Positions 1 through 8,746 of a DNA stretch of 56,075 nucleotides are shown one piece after another. The notes beneath the pieces are model-generated. The model ran no database searches, had not been told where the DNA came from, and worked only from the letters and a program-made list of their open reading frames with translations. Position 1 is the first letter of the stretch. Each line of letters starts with the position of its first letter. This stretch comes from a virus. The translations under genes were made by a program, and so were the position numbers. The stretch covers positions 1 through 56,075 of IMG/VR virus record IMGVR_UViG_3300035118_000209. The stretch is one strand, 5' to 3'.

Positions 1-127
1 GGACAGATCATGTCGGACAGGCGCGGACCACCGCATACATTTCCCGCTCCACCGGGCCAGCGTGCCAGACCAAACCACGGATCCGGCAGAACCCTTTGAT
101 CGTGATTCGAAACTGGAACTGGTAGGC
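1..127. repeat. Left copy of 127-bp terminal direct repeat
   Basis: Bases 1-127 are identical to 55949-56075. The length and exact identity fit an assembly overlap of a circular or circularly permuted molecule. Joining the copies gives a genome of about 55,948 bp, and the gene ending at base 8 then overlaps the start of the 639-aa gene by four bases (ATGA), as most neighbours here do. A true short terminal repeat of the packaged DNA cannot be excluded. Confidence 0.95.
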
Positions 128-2071
128 AATATACGCCGGACGGCCGGTGATGCTTTCGCAACTTTCTGGAGGAGTGGGCAGCGTCAGCGTGGAGCGGAAG
201 GATTCCTTGAACGGCACCAGCGGATAGCAGATCGGATTATTCACGTCCTCGCATGAGTTGCGCGCGGAGCATTGCTTGAACTCGTCCCACAGTTTCCAGC
301 ACGCGTCTCCGTCCGGACGCCATTCAATTTTGAACACCACTTCCCCGAACAACCGATCGACCCACAGCTCGCCAGACACCAGTTTCTTCAGCGAGAATTC
401 GTCCTGCCAGTTGTAGGCCGGCGTCTCGAAGTTCCACGTGACACGGTTCTCCTGATCGGTGCCGTCGTTCTCGAACCGGTCGTCCAGTGACAGCTCCCAC
501 AGTTCAATGTTGGAGTTGGTCCGGTTGACCACCACGGCGAACGCTCGCTCGGTACCCCGAACCGTGGCCGTGAACAACTGGAGAATGTCGAGCCCCTCCA
601 TCATCCCTTCCCACACCGGAGGCTGCTGTTCGCGGAACGAACTGATCGGCATGAAGTCCAGCGGGATGATTGCCTGATGCACCACGCCCTGCGGCGTCTG
701 CTTGGGAAGCGTCGTCTCAAGCAGCCGGTTGTTAAAGTAGATGCCGCTGATGAACCCAAGGTTCGAGCGGTCGATGAACTTCATGATCCGGTTTTCGTTC
801 GCGCTGATCGGGATGTTTCCGGGCTGATTGAAGTAACGGACGGCCGTGATCAGGGATCGAATCTGCGGCTCGTAGGAGTGGTAGTAGAGATCGCCGTTGA
901 CGGCCACCACGGACCGGTCGTTCACCGAACCGTTGTTGATCTGCACCACGGTCTGCAGCGGCTGGTTCTGGTTGTTGGCGCCGATCCAATCGAGCCGGGT
1001 GACTGGGACGTTCAGACCGTAGACCGAACGCTTGGTGAAAATGTAAAGCCGGCCTTGTCCCAGCGCGGCGTCGATCGCACCGTTGTGGCGCAGGCAGGTG
1101 ATGTTCCCGTCTTGCGTTGGTACCGTGAAGCCGTCACCGCCCACGGCCAGTGGGTTCTCGGTGACGTTGAGCACGGCATCCCGGAACTGATAACCTGCGG
1201 AACCCGCCGGACCACCAACGATGTCCCCAGCCGAATACTTGCGGCCCTGCGCATACCACAGCCGGCCCATGTAGTAATCCATCGGACCGGCCGGAGGAAT
1301 CTCGTTGATGCCATTCGTGCTGACGGCCAGCAGAGGATTGGTGATTCCCTTCGAACGCCTCAACTGCGAGCCGTCCCAGATCAGCGGCAGCGTCACCAGA
1401 TCGCCGGCCTGAATCACCATGAACTGTTCAGCCTGCCTGAAGAACGCCTGCGGCAGAGCCGGAGGGTTGATGAACTGCGTGCCAGCCGGCGTGCCTACTG
1501 CGGAAGTCGCGGCAATGAGATTGAACCCACCGGATGAAAAGATTGTCGGGACAGGTCCGGTCCAAAACGCGGTGATGTTGAAGGTGATGACGCCGGGCGT
1601 GGCCGGAAACAATACGTTCTGGGCCAGCGTGATCGTCCCGGCGGGCGAGTGCATCACGGTCCCGGCCGGAAGGAAGACGCCTGTGCCCACCAGAGTCTGG
1701 AAGGTGACCGTCGGCTGAGGCGTGATCGGCTGGACGGACAGATCGAGGCGATTGGTGACCGCGTCCGGGAAGACCTGATAGATGTGCCCACCGATCGACA
1801 GCATCAGGTAGGGGTTCTCGTCCGCCGGGTCGTAAACTTCACCGCCCTGATACAGCGCGCTGCCGTCGTGAATGGTTCCCAGTTTCGTCCAGCCGGACCG
1901 CTGCGTGATGCCACCGTCGCGGATGGTACCGTTGTTGAGCCACGCAAGCTGGTTACGGTGGAGTCCATTTGGATTCTGGGGAGACTCCATCGTCGTCACT
2001 TTGATCGAGTCGATGCCGCCGGAGAAATCGACTTGACCATCACGAGTCGCCACAGCGCTTGGTGCAGCCAT
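8..2071 (-). CDS. Large beta-rich tail or virion protein (687 aa)
   Basis: The product is rich in beta-forming residues and has no signal peptide. Its C-terminal part carries cysteines (motifs like CWKLWDEFKQC and CEDVNNPIC). I do not recognise a named domain; the composition and place before the Ig/propeller protein suggest a tail tube, tail-tip or fibre-base component. The ATG at 2071 is preferred over an in-frame start 93 bases further upstream, because that extension would run into the divergent terminase gene. The stop overlaps the next gene's ATG across the circle junction, so the two are translationally coupled. The last 120 bases of the window repeat the 3' end of this gene. Confidence 0.75.
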   Translation of the reverse strand: MAAPSAVATRDGQVDFSGGIDSIKVTTMESPQNPNGLHRNQLAWLNNGTIRDGGITQRSGWTKLGTIHDGSALYQGGEVYDPADENPYLMLSIGGHIYQVFPDAVTNRLDLSVQPITPQPTVTFQTLVGTGVFLPAGTVMHSPAGTITLAQNVLFPATPGVITFNITAFWTGPVPTIFSSGGFNLIAATSAVGTPAGTQFINPPALPQAFFRQAEQFMVIQAGDLVTLPLIWDGSQLRRSKGITNPLLAVSTNGINEIPPAGPMDYYMGRLWYAQGRKYSAGDIVGGPAGSAGYQFRDAVLNVTENPLAVGGDGFTVPTQDGNITCLRHNGAIDAALGQGRLYIFTKRSVYGLNVPVTRLDWIGANNQNQPLQTVVQINNGSVNDRSVVAVNGDLYYHSYEPQIRSLITAVRYFNQPGNIPISANENRIMKFIDRSNLGFISGIYFNNRLLETTLPKQTPQGVVHQAIIPLDFMPISSFREQQPPVWEGMMEGLDILQLFTATVRGTERAFAVVVNRTNSNIELWELSLDDRFENDGTDQENRVTWNFETPAYNWQDEFSLKKLVSGELWVDRLFGEVVFKIEWRPDGDACWKLWDEFKQCSARNSCEDVNNPICYPLVPFKESFRSTLTLPTPPESCESITGRPAYIAYQFQFRITIKGFCRIRGLVWHAGPVEREMYAVVRACPT

Positions 2072-2120
2072 AACTATTGATTGCCACCCTACTTCCAGCG
2101 GTGTTAAAGACAAGCTGATT
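2072..2120. promoter_or_regulatory. Divergent gap between tail operon and terminase
   Basis: These 49 bases separate the leftward tail gene from the rightward terminase, so both need a start signal here or inside the neighbouring genes. A weak plus-strand -35 (TTGATT at 2076) and a minus-strand TTGTCT are present, with no convincing -10 for either. A purine-rich AGGGTGG lies before the minus-strand ATG. Confidence 0.3.
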
Positions 2121-3962
2121 ATGGCCAGCCGAATTTTGAAGTACGGCGCCCTCTGGCTCTCCACCGTACATCCCGTTCAGATTGAGTTCGATTGCATCCG
2201 CAAAGGTGGACGCTGGGTCGGACGCAACGGGCTCACGATGGGAAACGGAATGGTCTACCACTACAAGCAGGCAATCAGCCTGATCTGGCCGGAGATCGTC
2301 TGGCACAAGTGGAACAATCTGGTGCTGGAAAAATATCTGAAGCACCGCACCATCGGGATCATCGGACCTGCCAGCAGCGGCAAGACTCACACGGCGGCTG
2401 TGCTCGCTCTGATGGACTACTACCCGTTCCCTTCGGAGACCACGATCATCTGCTGCTCGACCACCAAGGAAATGCTGGAGCAACGAATCTGGGGAGAAAT
2501 CAAATCGCTTCACCGCAAGGCCCGTGAACGTATCCCATGGATTCCCGGTCACCTGATCGAAGGCCGCTTGAGAATTCTTTCCGATCAGAGAAACCAGTTC
2601 CTCGAAGGACGCGACTTTCGCAACGGGCTGATCGGTGTGCCCTGCAAAAAGGGGGACACCTACATCGGGCTGGGCGACTTCGCCGGCATGAAGAACAAAC
2701 GCGTGCGGCTCTTCGGCGACGAGCTGTCGCTGCTGCCGCGCGTCTTCGTTGACGCGATCTCCAATCTGGACAAGAACGATGACTTCAAAGGCACCGGGCT
2801 GGGCAATCCGAAAGAGACCACCGACGCACTGGGATTGCACTGCGAGCCGGCGGCGTATCTCGGCGGCTGGGATGGCGGCATCGATCAGACACCGGAGACG
2901 AAGTCGTGGGAGACCCGACGGCCGCTGGGCATCTGCATCCAACTGGTCGGCACAGATTCTCCGAACCTTGACGGCAAGCTGGGCATCCCGCTGATCACTC
3001 AGGAGCAGATCGATCGCGACGTGGCCTTCTACGGCGTGGACAGCCAGTGGTTCACCATGATGAACCAAGGCATGATGCCCAAGGGACAGGGATCCCGGCG
3101 CGTCATCACCCGGCAGATGTGTCTGAAATTCGGAGCCATGGACGAGCCCAACTGGGCCGGGTCTGATCGGGTAAAGATTGGATTCTTGGATGCGGCCTAC
3201 CGGGGCGTGGGCGGGGACCGATGCGTGTTCGGCGAGCTGCAGTTCGGCTACGAGACTCCGCCGGCTGACGTGGCCGTGGGCAGCCTGATCACTTCCATCA
3301 TCAATCAGAAAGCACTCGATCCGAAACGGAAGCAGATTCTGGCTCTGATCGGGACCGCCGTGGTTCCCATCCGGGACGGCGAGGACGAGATACCGGAAGA
3401 CCAGATTGCGAAGTGGTGTCGCAGCGAGTGCGAGGCGCGCGGCATCTCGCCGGAGAACTTCTTCTTCGATGTCGGCATGAGATCGACGCTCGTTAGCTCC
3501 TTCGCGCGCATCTGGTCGGAGAAGGTGAACCCGATCGACTGCGGCGGCACAGCATCCGAACGGCCGGTGTCGTCAGTGATCACCAAACTGTGCAAGGACT
3601 TCTACTCGAAGTTTGTCTCGGAGTTGTGGTACTCGGTTCGCATGGTGATTGAAGCCGCTCAGTTCCGGGGCATGACTGAGGACGTGATGCTGGAGGGTTG
3701 CGCCCGGGAATGGACCCGGACCGCCGGCAACAAGATCGAAGTCGAGCCCAAGGAAAAGATGAAGTTGAAGACCGGCCGCTCACCGGACCTGTTCGACGGT
3801 CTGGCGGTCGGAGTGGAAGGCGCACGGCGCCGGGGTTTCGCAATCGCCGCGCTGGCAAATCCCCGCCAGAAACGCAACGGCCGGGAGAAAGACTGGCGAG
3901 ATGAACTTACGCAGCGGGCGGTGGCGTTGTCGAAGGCGCCGGTGCTGAACCACGCCGCCTGA
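2121..3962 (+). CDS. terL: Terminase large subunit
   Basis: This is the DNA-packaging motor ATPase and nuclease. The ATPase half has a Walker A loop GPASSGKT (residues 82-89) and a Walker B strand ending in RLFGDE (D200, E201). The RNase H-like nuclease half starts near KIGFLDAAYRG (first acidic residue D357), has FFFDVG in the middle, and ends with SPDLFDGLAVG. The length of 613 aa is usual for the family. ATG 2121 is used because the residues before the ATG at 2238 read as protein; that later start would still keep Walker A. It is the only late gene on the plus strand. Its TGA is directly followed by the stop of the convergent lipoprotein gene, the two together reading TGATCA. No small terminase is recognisable beside it. 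Confidence 0.93.
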   Translation: MASRILKYGALWLSTVHPVQIEFDCIRKGGRWVGRNGLTMGNGMVYHYKQAISLIWPEIVWHKWNNLVLEKYLKHRTIGIIGPASSGKTHTAAVLALMDYYPFPSETTIICCSTTKEMLEQRIWGEIKSLHRKARERIPWIPGHLIEGRLRILSDQRNQFLEGRDFRNGLIGVPCKKGDTYIGLGDFAGMKNKRVRLFGDELSLLPRVFVDAISNLDKNDDFKGTGLGNPKETTDALGLHCEPAAYLGGWDGGIDQTPETKSWETRRPLGICIQLVGTDSPNLDGKLGIPLITQEQIDRDVAFYGVDSQWFTMMNQGMMPKGQGSRRVITRQMCLKFGAMDEPNWAGSDRVKIGFLDAAYRGVGGDRCVFGELQFGYETPPADVAVGSLITSIINQKALDPKRKQILALIGTAVVPIRDGEDEIPEDQIAKWCRSECEARGISPENFFFDVGMRSTLVSSFARIWSEKVNPIDCGGTASERPVSSVITKLCKDFYSKFVSELWYSVRMVIEAAQFRGMTEDVMLEGCAREWTRTAGNKIEVEPKEKMKLKTGRSPDLFDGLAVGVEGARRRGFAIAALANPRQKRNGREKDWRDELTQRAVALSKAPVLNHAA

Positions 3963-4382
3963 TCACTGACACTTCGAACCCATCAGCGCAGCCTTCAATC
4001 CTGTATCCGTTCCACGCAGAACCGGCTGAACGAACTGAGTCTGATTTGTGCCTACGATCTGTCCGGAGTAGATGTCCCACAGGAGAAACGTTTCCCCGAT
4101 GATCAGCGTGGCGCGCGGGTCTGAGAGCTGTTTGATCGGCAGTCCCTGAAGAGCGCCGACGAAGTGTGCCGGGTCGTAATCTCCAGCGGCGTCGAGCTGA
4201 TCGAGCTTCAGCGTCACTGCCTTGTAGTTCGCGCAATGGTTGGTGTGCGAGAGCAGGTCGATGCTGGCGCCGGTGTAAGCCGCGAACGTGGCGGCAGTGG
4301 CCATTTGCTGTGGCGTAGGACCGGTCTTGCAGCCAACGAGGAGGAGTGGAAGGATTGCCGCGAGGAGGATTCTCGTTTTCAT
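3963..4382 (-). CDS. Small lipoprotein, possible lysis or exclusion protein
   Basis: The 139-aa product begins MKTRILLAAILPLLLVGCKTG, a lipoprotein signal peptide with the lipobox LVGC (cysteine 18). The rest is a soluble domain without recognisable motifs, ending in a cysteine. ATGA overlap couples it to the holin-like gene upstream, which suggests an outer-membrane lysis protein (spanin type). A superinfection-exclusion lipoprotein is an equal alternative. Confidence 0.7.
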   Translation of the reverse strand: MKTRILLAAILPLLLVGCKTGPTPQQMATAATFAAYTGASIDLLSHTNHCANYKAVTLKLDQLDAAGDYDPAHFVGALQGLPIKQLSDPRATLIIGETFLLWDIYSGQIVGTNQTQFVQPVLRGTDTGLKAALMGSKCQ

Positions 4383-4696
4383 GGTGTTGCAGTAACTTCC
4401 GTTTTGAGGGGTATGTCAACTGATTTTGCCGATTGGAGAGTGGTCTGCACCGTGGTCTGAGCGACAACCGGAGCGGCAATATCAACCGATCTTCCGTTGG
4501 TGAAGAGGGTCGAGATGAATTGCCCGATCCCTCCCATGAAGAAACCGACGATGATCGCTACTTCCATAACCGTAGCGTGGTTTCCGGAGATGTAGGACAC
4601 CGCGCTAATGCCCATCAGGTAGTGACCGAAGTTCTGTAAAGCCAGCCCCAGCTTGACCGGGTATTTTACGATCCAAGACTTCACAAAGTTGCTCAT
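4379..4696 (-). CDS. Two-TM membrane protein, holin candidate
   Basis: The 105-aa product has two likely membrane helices (about residues 22-38 and 46-66) joined by a short turn around SGNH, with a charged N-terminus and a polar, threonine-rich tail. Size and topology fit a class II holin. The overlap with a lipoprotein gene and the place at the end of the late operon support a lysis role, but no endolysin is recognisable nearby. Confidence 0.6.
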   Translation of the reverse strand: MSNFVKSWIVKYPVKLGLALQNFGHYLMGISAVSYISGNHATVMEVAIIVGFFMGGIGQFISTLFTNGRSVDIAAPVVAQTTVQTTLQSAKSVDIPLKTEVTATP

Positions 4697-4708
4697 GCAG
4701 TTCAGGGA

Positions 4709-6118
4709 TTAACGGCCCATTGAACTTGCCATGAAGGACATTCGGTCCAGCCACAGAAACTGCGCAACTGAATTTGTGGTTGAGTCCATCGCCGCCATGC
4801 ACAGCGCGTCGATCGGAATGTTGCTGATCGTAACCCAATTCTCATTGTCGATCGAACAGAGCACGACACCGGCATTGGTGGACATGAAAGTCAGCTTGTG
4901 GAACGAGTTCGTTTCCACGATCACCGAACTGTTGCCCAGAGTGATCGTCGCATTGCTGCGTGCCTCGAAGATAAAATTGCTGGGATCATTTTTCTTTCGG
5001 TCCCAGCGCAGCATGACGCAGTTGCTCGGGTTCAGTACGGTTGCGGCCACAGCAATCCCTGCATCTTCCAGACCAAGACGGTAGATTGATCCGGCGTTTG
5101 TAATTCCGATCCTGAAGACCGCGTGAAATAACCAGTTGGAACTAAGTCCGAGATTGTAATAGGGTAACAATCCGGTCGATCCGTAGGTGCCGATGCCGAA
5201 AGTGTTGTTGGCAGCGGTAGGACTTTGGAGTGCGATGATTCCATAATAAGGCGGGTCGTTGCTGGCAATGTTCAGAACTGCCCCGCCTCCACCGGATGCC
5301 ACGCCTGTCCATTTCAGTCGACCAAAGTTTCCGCTCGCTCCGGAAGCCCACGTATCAAACTCTTCGTCGACGTAATAGGTGTCGTCATCGGGCCAACGAG
5401 GAGCCTGAAGGGTTCCGGATTGGAGCGCGCTTACAGGGCGAGTGAGAAGACCCGGGAGAGAGGTTCCTCCGCCACCACTGGCCGGCTGTCCATTGGTCCA
5501 CGTCTTACTGGTCCCCTCGTATGCCATGATGTCACCGGACTGAAGTGTGCTCGGAACAACATCGGAATGATTGGTGAACACCGAGGGTGCCGGTGCCGGG
5601 ACGTCTGCTGCGACAAGGGCTCTGAATGTTGGATTACCGGGAGCACCATCTGGGCTGGCGAAGACAAGGTTCTGGTTCTGGCTCACCTGCGCGAAGGACA
5701 GGGCCGGAGTGGTGCCCGGATTGGCAACGCTGGTGGTGAACAGCGGCGAGAGATTGCCGGCGCTGAACGTGGTCACCGTTCCGGATCCGCCTACCGCCGA
5801 CAGAGTGGTGCCCACGTAACTTAGGCCGGCGCCGATCGTCACCGTTCCCATCGTCACACCATTTCCCTGCAGGATCCCGTTCAGTACCGTGTTGTATGTT
5901 CCGTTGAAGGTGCCGGTAAACGTGCCTCCGAGGGTGTATCCGGTTCCGGTGTTGGTGACCACGTAGCCCGGCAGTCCGCTGGGCGTGATCCCCAAATAGG
6001 CGATGTCGGCCGCAGCGCTTGGCTGCCGGAGAAATCCCTCATTGAAGTACGATACTGTTTGACCGCACGCCGCTGACAGGAACGCGACGAGCACCGCGAT
6101 TGTGAGGATAGGTTTCAT
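4709..6118 (-). CDS. Fibre-like protein with N-terminal signal peptide
   Basis: The 469-aa product starts with a clear export signal (about residues 1-19, ending AACGQ). It then has glycine/threonine-rich beta repeats (TGTFTGTFNGT), a segment reading FRALVAADVP of the kind seen in tail fibres, and a C-terminal region from about residue 225 that looks like a compact beta-sandwich. ATGA overlap links it to the 218-aa gene upstream. A signal peptide is odd for a virion fibre, which assembles in the cytoplasm, so the protein may be exported to the host envelope. Confidence 0.65.
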   Translation of the reverse strand: MKPILTIAVLVAFLSAACGQTVSYFNEGFLRQPSAAADIAYLGITPSGLPGYVVTNTGTGYTLGGTFTGTFNGTYNTVLNGILQGNGVTMGTVTIGAGLSYVGTTLSAVGGSGTVTTFSAGNLSPLFTTSVANPGTTPALSFAQVSQNQNLVFASPDGAPGNPTFRALVAADVPAPAPSVFTNHSDVVPSTLQSGDIMAYEGTSKTWTNGQPASGGGGTSLPGLLTRPVSALQSGTLQAPRWPDDDTYYVDEEFDTWASGASGNFGRLKWTGVASGGGGAVLNIASNDPPYYGIIALQSPTAANNTFGIGTYGSTGLLPYYNLGLSSNWLFHAVFRIGITNAGSIYRLGLEDAGIAVAATVLNPSNCVMLRWDRKKNDPSNFIFEARSNATITLGNSSVIVETNSFHKLTFMSTNAGVVLCSIDNENWVTISNIPIDALCMAAMDSTTNSVAQFLWLDRMSFMASSMGR

Positions 6119-6771
6119 GGGTTTGGGTTGAAGAGAGTTATCGTCAGTGTGTCCGGTTTGTCCAGAGAGAAGAACTTACACGGCGCTGTGAAGTCTATCC
6201 AATCCGAGTACGTATTAGTCCCCACCACCGTCGCCGTGACGGTCCAGTTGGTTCTCGGCAACCATAGATTGGTCGTCTCGTAGATCGTCACCTGATCCCA
6301 GTTGGAAGTCCACGTTAGGCGGAAATGATCAGGTCCAAACGGAGGGTAGTGAACTTCGTTTGAGGGATCGCTGTCGATGCCGTCTTGGTTTTTTGAGGTG
6401 ACGACAGCGAAGTGCCGGTACATTCGCTCGTCCCAGTTTGTCCGCATGAAAACGTAAAAGAGATTCGTGCCGGTGTCTTCAATGATCGTGTAAGACCCGG
6501 AAGTGGTGCCCATGTAAAGCGTGAAGGTCGATATCGACGGCATCTGGTCTGGGTCTTCCTGCCACTCGAATCGCATCTTGGAAACGAAGTTAGTTCGCGG
6601 AGGGAGAACCGCCGTTGGCACCGTAAAAATCGACGATGCGGCTTGAGCAACTGTCTTGATCGCCATTGGAGCGCCCGCGTTTGCGGACAACTCTGCCGCC
6701 TTGGGGCTCTGAATCTTTTTGTGAGCGGCAACGCAGAGCAACAAAGGGATTAGAAGAGCGGCGCGCTTCAT
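6115..6771 (-). CDS. Fibronectin-III-like secreted protein
   Basis: The 218-aa product begins MKRAALLIPLLLCVAA, a signal peptide, and continues with two segments that look like fibronectin type III sandwiches (about residues 60-130 and 130-215; motifs like DSDPSNEV and WDQVTIYETTN). The start at 6771 overlaps the previous stop (TGATG) and the end overlaps the next start (ATGA). An open frame extends upstream to 7206, but that part is antisense-like arginine/glutamine-rich filler inside the neighbouring gene. A surface-binding role is inferred. Confidence 0.65.
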   Translation of the reverse strand: MKRAALLIPLLLCVAAHKKIQSPKAAELSANAGAPMAIKTVAQAASSIFTVPTAVLPPRTNFVSKMRFEWQEDPDQMPSISTFTLYMGTTSGSYTIIEDTGTNLFYVFMRTNWDERMYRHFAVVTSKNQDGIDSDPSNEVHYPPFGPDHFRLTWTSNWDQVTIYETTNLWLPRTNWTVTATVVGTNTYSDWIDFTAPCKFFSLDKPDTLTITLFNPNP

Positions 6772-8078
6772 CAGTTCGTGTTCACGGTGTTGCCCAGCCC
6801 GATCAGCGTGGCCTTGTCGGCGACACCGGCTCCAGACGGAGCGGCGTTTCCGGGACTGTTCAGGTTGAAGGTCGCCGCAGTTGGACCGCTGGCAACAGCT
6901 TGGTGGAGGATCGCGTTGATCGATGCTGCGTTCAGCGCGCATGAATCGAAATCGTAAATCAGGTTCTGATACACGAGCACCGGGAAGCTGGCGCTGGTGA
7001 GCAGCGGACAGTTGCATGGAAGGATGGCGTTGATCCCGGTATTGCTGATCGTGGTAAGCGCCGGGAAGCTGACGCTCGTTAGATTCGGGCAGTTGTCGAA
7101 TCTGATCTGGTCTACCACGGTGACGAGTGCGGGGAACGAAAGTGATGTGAGCGCACCACACCCATTGAAGTTCAAAAATTCTCCGTTGAACTGGTACACC
7201 GGGCACGATACGGAAATGATGTTCGGGTTGGTGGAGAAATCCATGTCTCCTTCGGTGGTTGCCAGCAACGGAGATGACCAGTGCGCAATTCCAGAGAACA
7301 CCGAAATGGATGTTGACCCGCCAACGGATACCAGCTTAGGCAGCGTGAGATTTACCAATGCAGGAACGGAAAGAGACAATCCAGAACTGTAGGCTGCACT
7401 GAAGGCGATGTCGCTCAGACTCGAAAGATCGATGCTGGTTATTCCAGCACCGGTGACCGCCAGTCGATTGACTCCCGGACCAATATCTGGGTCGCCAATG
7501 CCACCTACCCTTTCCAACAGTGGAATGCTTACCGTCGTGCACGTCACTGGAAATATCATCTCAAGCTGACGGGTCACTTTTTTCAAATTCGGAAGGGACA
7601 ACGTCGCAAACCCTCCAGTGAAAGTGAACGGGTTGTACAGATGCAACCATCCTACAGTGTTGGAAAACGCGCTGTTCACTCCCGATTTCTTGTACCGAAT
7701 CTGGTAATCAGCAATCCCTGCAGGGCTGTCGGTCGGAAGAGTCAGTGGATCCGTATAAGTCAGCAGTCCTCCTGCGACCGTTGCGATCAATGTGAAAGGA
7801 GTACTGACGACAACTCCACTCACAGCGTTCAGGCCAGACAGTTGCCTCCAGATTTCAAATGTGTCCGCGCCGCCGGCCGGATTGGTCCACGTGAGAACCG
7901 CGTTACCTTGGACAGTGTTGACGGTGTCGAGTGTGAGAACGTTGGCCGGGAGCAGGGCCGGGGTTCCCCCGCCAGCTATGCGCGCGAGCAGCGCCAACTC
8001 CAGCGCCTCGTCCTCGCTGATCTCAAAGCACAGGTAGCACTTCGCTTCATCGAACAGAGTCTGAGGATTGATGGCCAC
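6771..8078 (-). CDS. Fibre protein: CxxC repeat, Fn3 and leucine-rich solenoid
   Basis: The N-terminus (about residues 5-38) carries the same CxxC unit that is tandemly repeated in the 120-aa protein encoded just upstream (AKCYLCF followed by LELALLARIA). Next comes a fibronectin-like domain (about 45-140), then a solenoid of irregular repeats such as LTSLSFPALVTV and LTSVSFPALTTI, as in bacterial leucine-rich surface proteins. The likely GTG start at 8078 lies one base after the upstream stop; a TTG at 8090 is possible. It is a probable receptor-binding or decorating fibre, with the CxxC unit as the likely attachment module. Confidence 0.65.
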   Translation of the reverse strand: MAINPQTLFDEAKCYLCFEISEDEALELALLARIAGGGTPALLPANVLTLDTVNTVQGNAVLTWTNPAGGADTFEIWRQLSGLNAVSGVVVSTPFTLIATVAGGLLTYTDPLTLPTDSPAGIADYQIRYKKSGVNSAFSNTVGWLHLYNPFTFTGGFATLSLPNLKKVTRQLEMIFPVTCTTVSIPLLERVGGIGDPDIGPGVNRLAVTGAGITSIDLSSLSDIAFSAAYSSGLSLSVPALVNLTLPKLVSVGGSTSISVFSGIAHWSSPLLATTEGDMDFSTNPNIISVSCPVYQFNGEFLNFNGCGALTSLSFPALVTVVDQIRFDNCPNLTSVSFPALTTISNTGINAILPCNCPLLTSASFPVLVYQNLIYDFDSCALNAASINAILHQAVASGPTAATFNLNSPGNAAPSGAGVADKATLIGLGNTVNTN

Positions 8079-8079
8079 G

Positions 8080-8442
8080 TCATGACGCAATCTGGACGAG
8101 CAGCGCCAGCTCCATGATCCGCCCGGTGTCCGTGTTCGAGAAGCAGGGGAAACATTTTCCCTGCGTCATCAGTCCCTGCGGAGTGACATCGTTGGCCGCG
8201 TTGTGCGCCAGAGAAATCTGCGCCAGCAACGCCAGCTTCAGCGCCTGAAAGAGCGAGATCCCCATGCACATATAGCACTTCGACTGGGTGAACAGGGATT
8301 GTGGATCAGTGGCTGCCATAGGATTCCGTTGTAACGCGATCTGTGCCCACAGCGCAAGTTCGATCAGATCCTGCTGGTCGGTAAGGCCGAAGCACTCGAA
8401 GCACTTTCCGGCGGCGTACAGTGACTGAGAATCGGTTGCCAA
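8080..8442 (-). CDS. Triple CxxC-repeat protein
   Basis: The whole 120-aa product is three copies of one unit of about 37 residues: (D/T)PQSL, then KC(F/Y)xC, then an amphipathic helix ending L(E/K)LALLAQIA. The cysteine pairs read KCFEC, KCYMC and KCFPC. A fourth copy starts the next gene. Each pair could be half of a zinc site or a disulfide. The start is TTG at 8442 with GGA eight bases upstream and three bases after the previous stop; no ATG fits this frame. The function is unknown; a multivalent adaptor on the virion is my inference. Confidence 0.7.
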   Translation of the reverse strand: MATDSQSLYAAGKCFECFGLTDQQDLIELALWAQIALQRNPMAATDPQSLFTQSKCYMCMGISLFQALKLALLAQISLAHNAANDVTPQGLMTQGKCFPCFSNTDTGRIMELALLVQIAS

Positions 8443-8445
8443 GCA

Positions 8446-8745
8446 TCATTCCATCATCGACGCCATCCCCGAAGCACCGGCTGTTTTCTCCGCCGGATAG
8501 TCTCCTTCGGTTCCTCCACCGCCCTCTTCTTTCTTTTCCGTTGCGTAGGAGACTTCGACTTCGTCGTCGTGGATGGCGTCAATTTTGAGAACGATCTCGT
8601 CGCCGGGTTTGAAATCCTTGCCCATGAGAATCGACTTCGGCAGAAGGCCACGAGGCGATTCATTGGACTCTTGAGATTCATTGTCCGGAGTCGGCTCGGC
8701 CGATTCGTTGTCCGGTGTGTCGGAGTAATTGTCTTCGCCTGCCAT
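8446..8745 (-). CDS. Small acidic virion-region protein
   Basis: The 99-aa product has a disordered acidic head with two DNES motifs, a short beta-rich core around residues 35-70 (GDEIVLKIDAIHDDEVEVSY) and a glycine-rich linker ending GMASMME. The place between capsid and fibre genes suggests a minor head or assembly protein. I do not recognise a family. Confidence 0.6.
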   Translation of the reverse strand: MAGEDNYSDTPDNESAEPTPDNESQESNESPRGLLPKSILMGKDFKPGDEIVLKIDAIHDDEVEVSYATEKKEEGGGGTEGDYPAEKTAGASGMASMME

Positions 8746-8746
8746 A

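Noticed and set aside
677-1537. Plus-strand open frame of 286 codons inside the 687-aa tail gene
   Set aside because: Reversed-codon composition and no start signals; the minus-strand frame is coupled to its neighbours.
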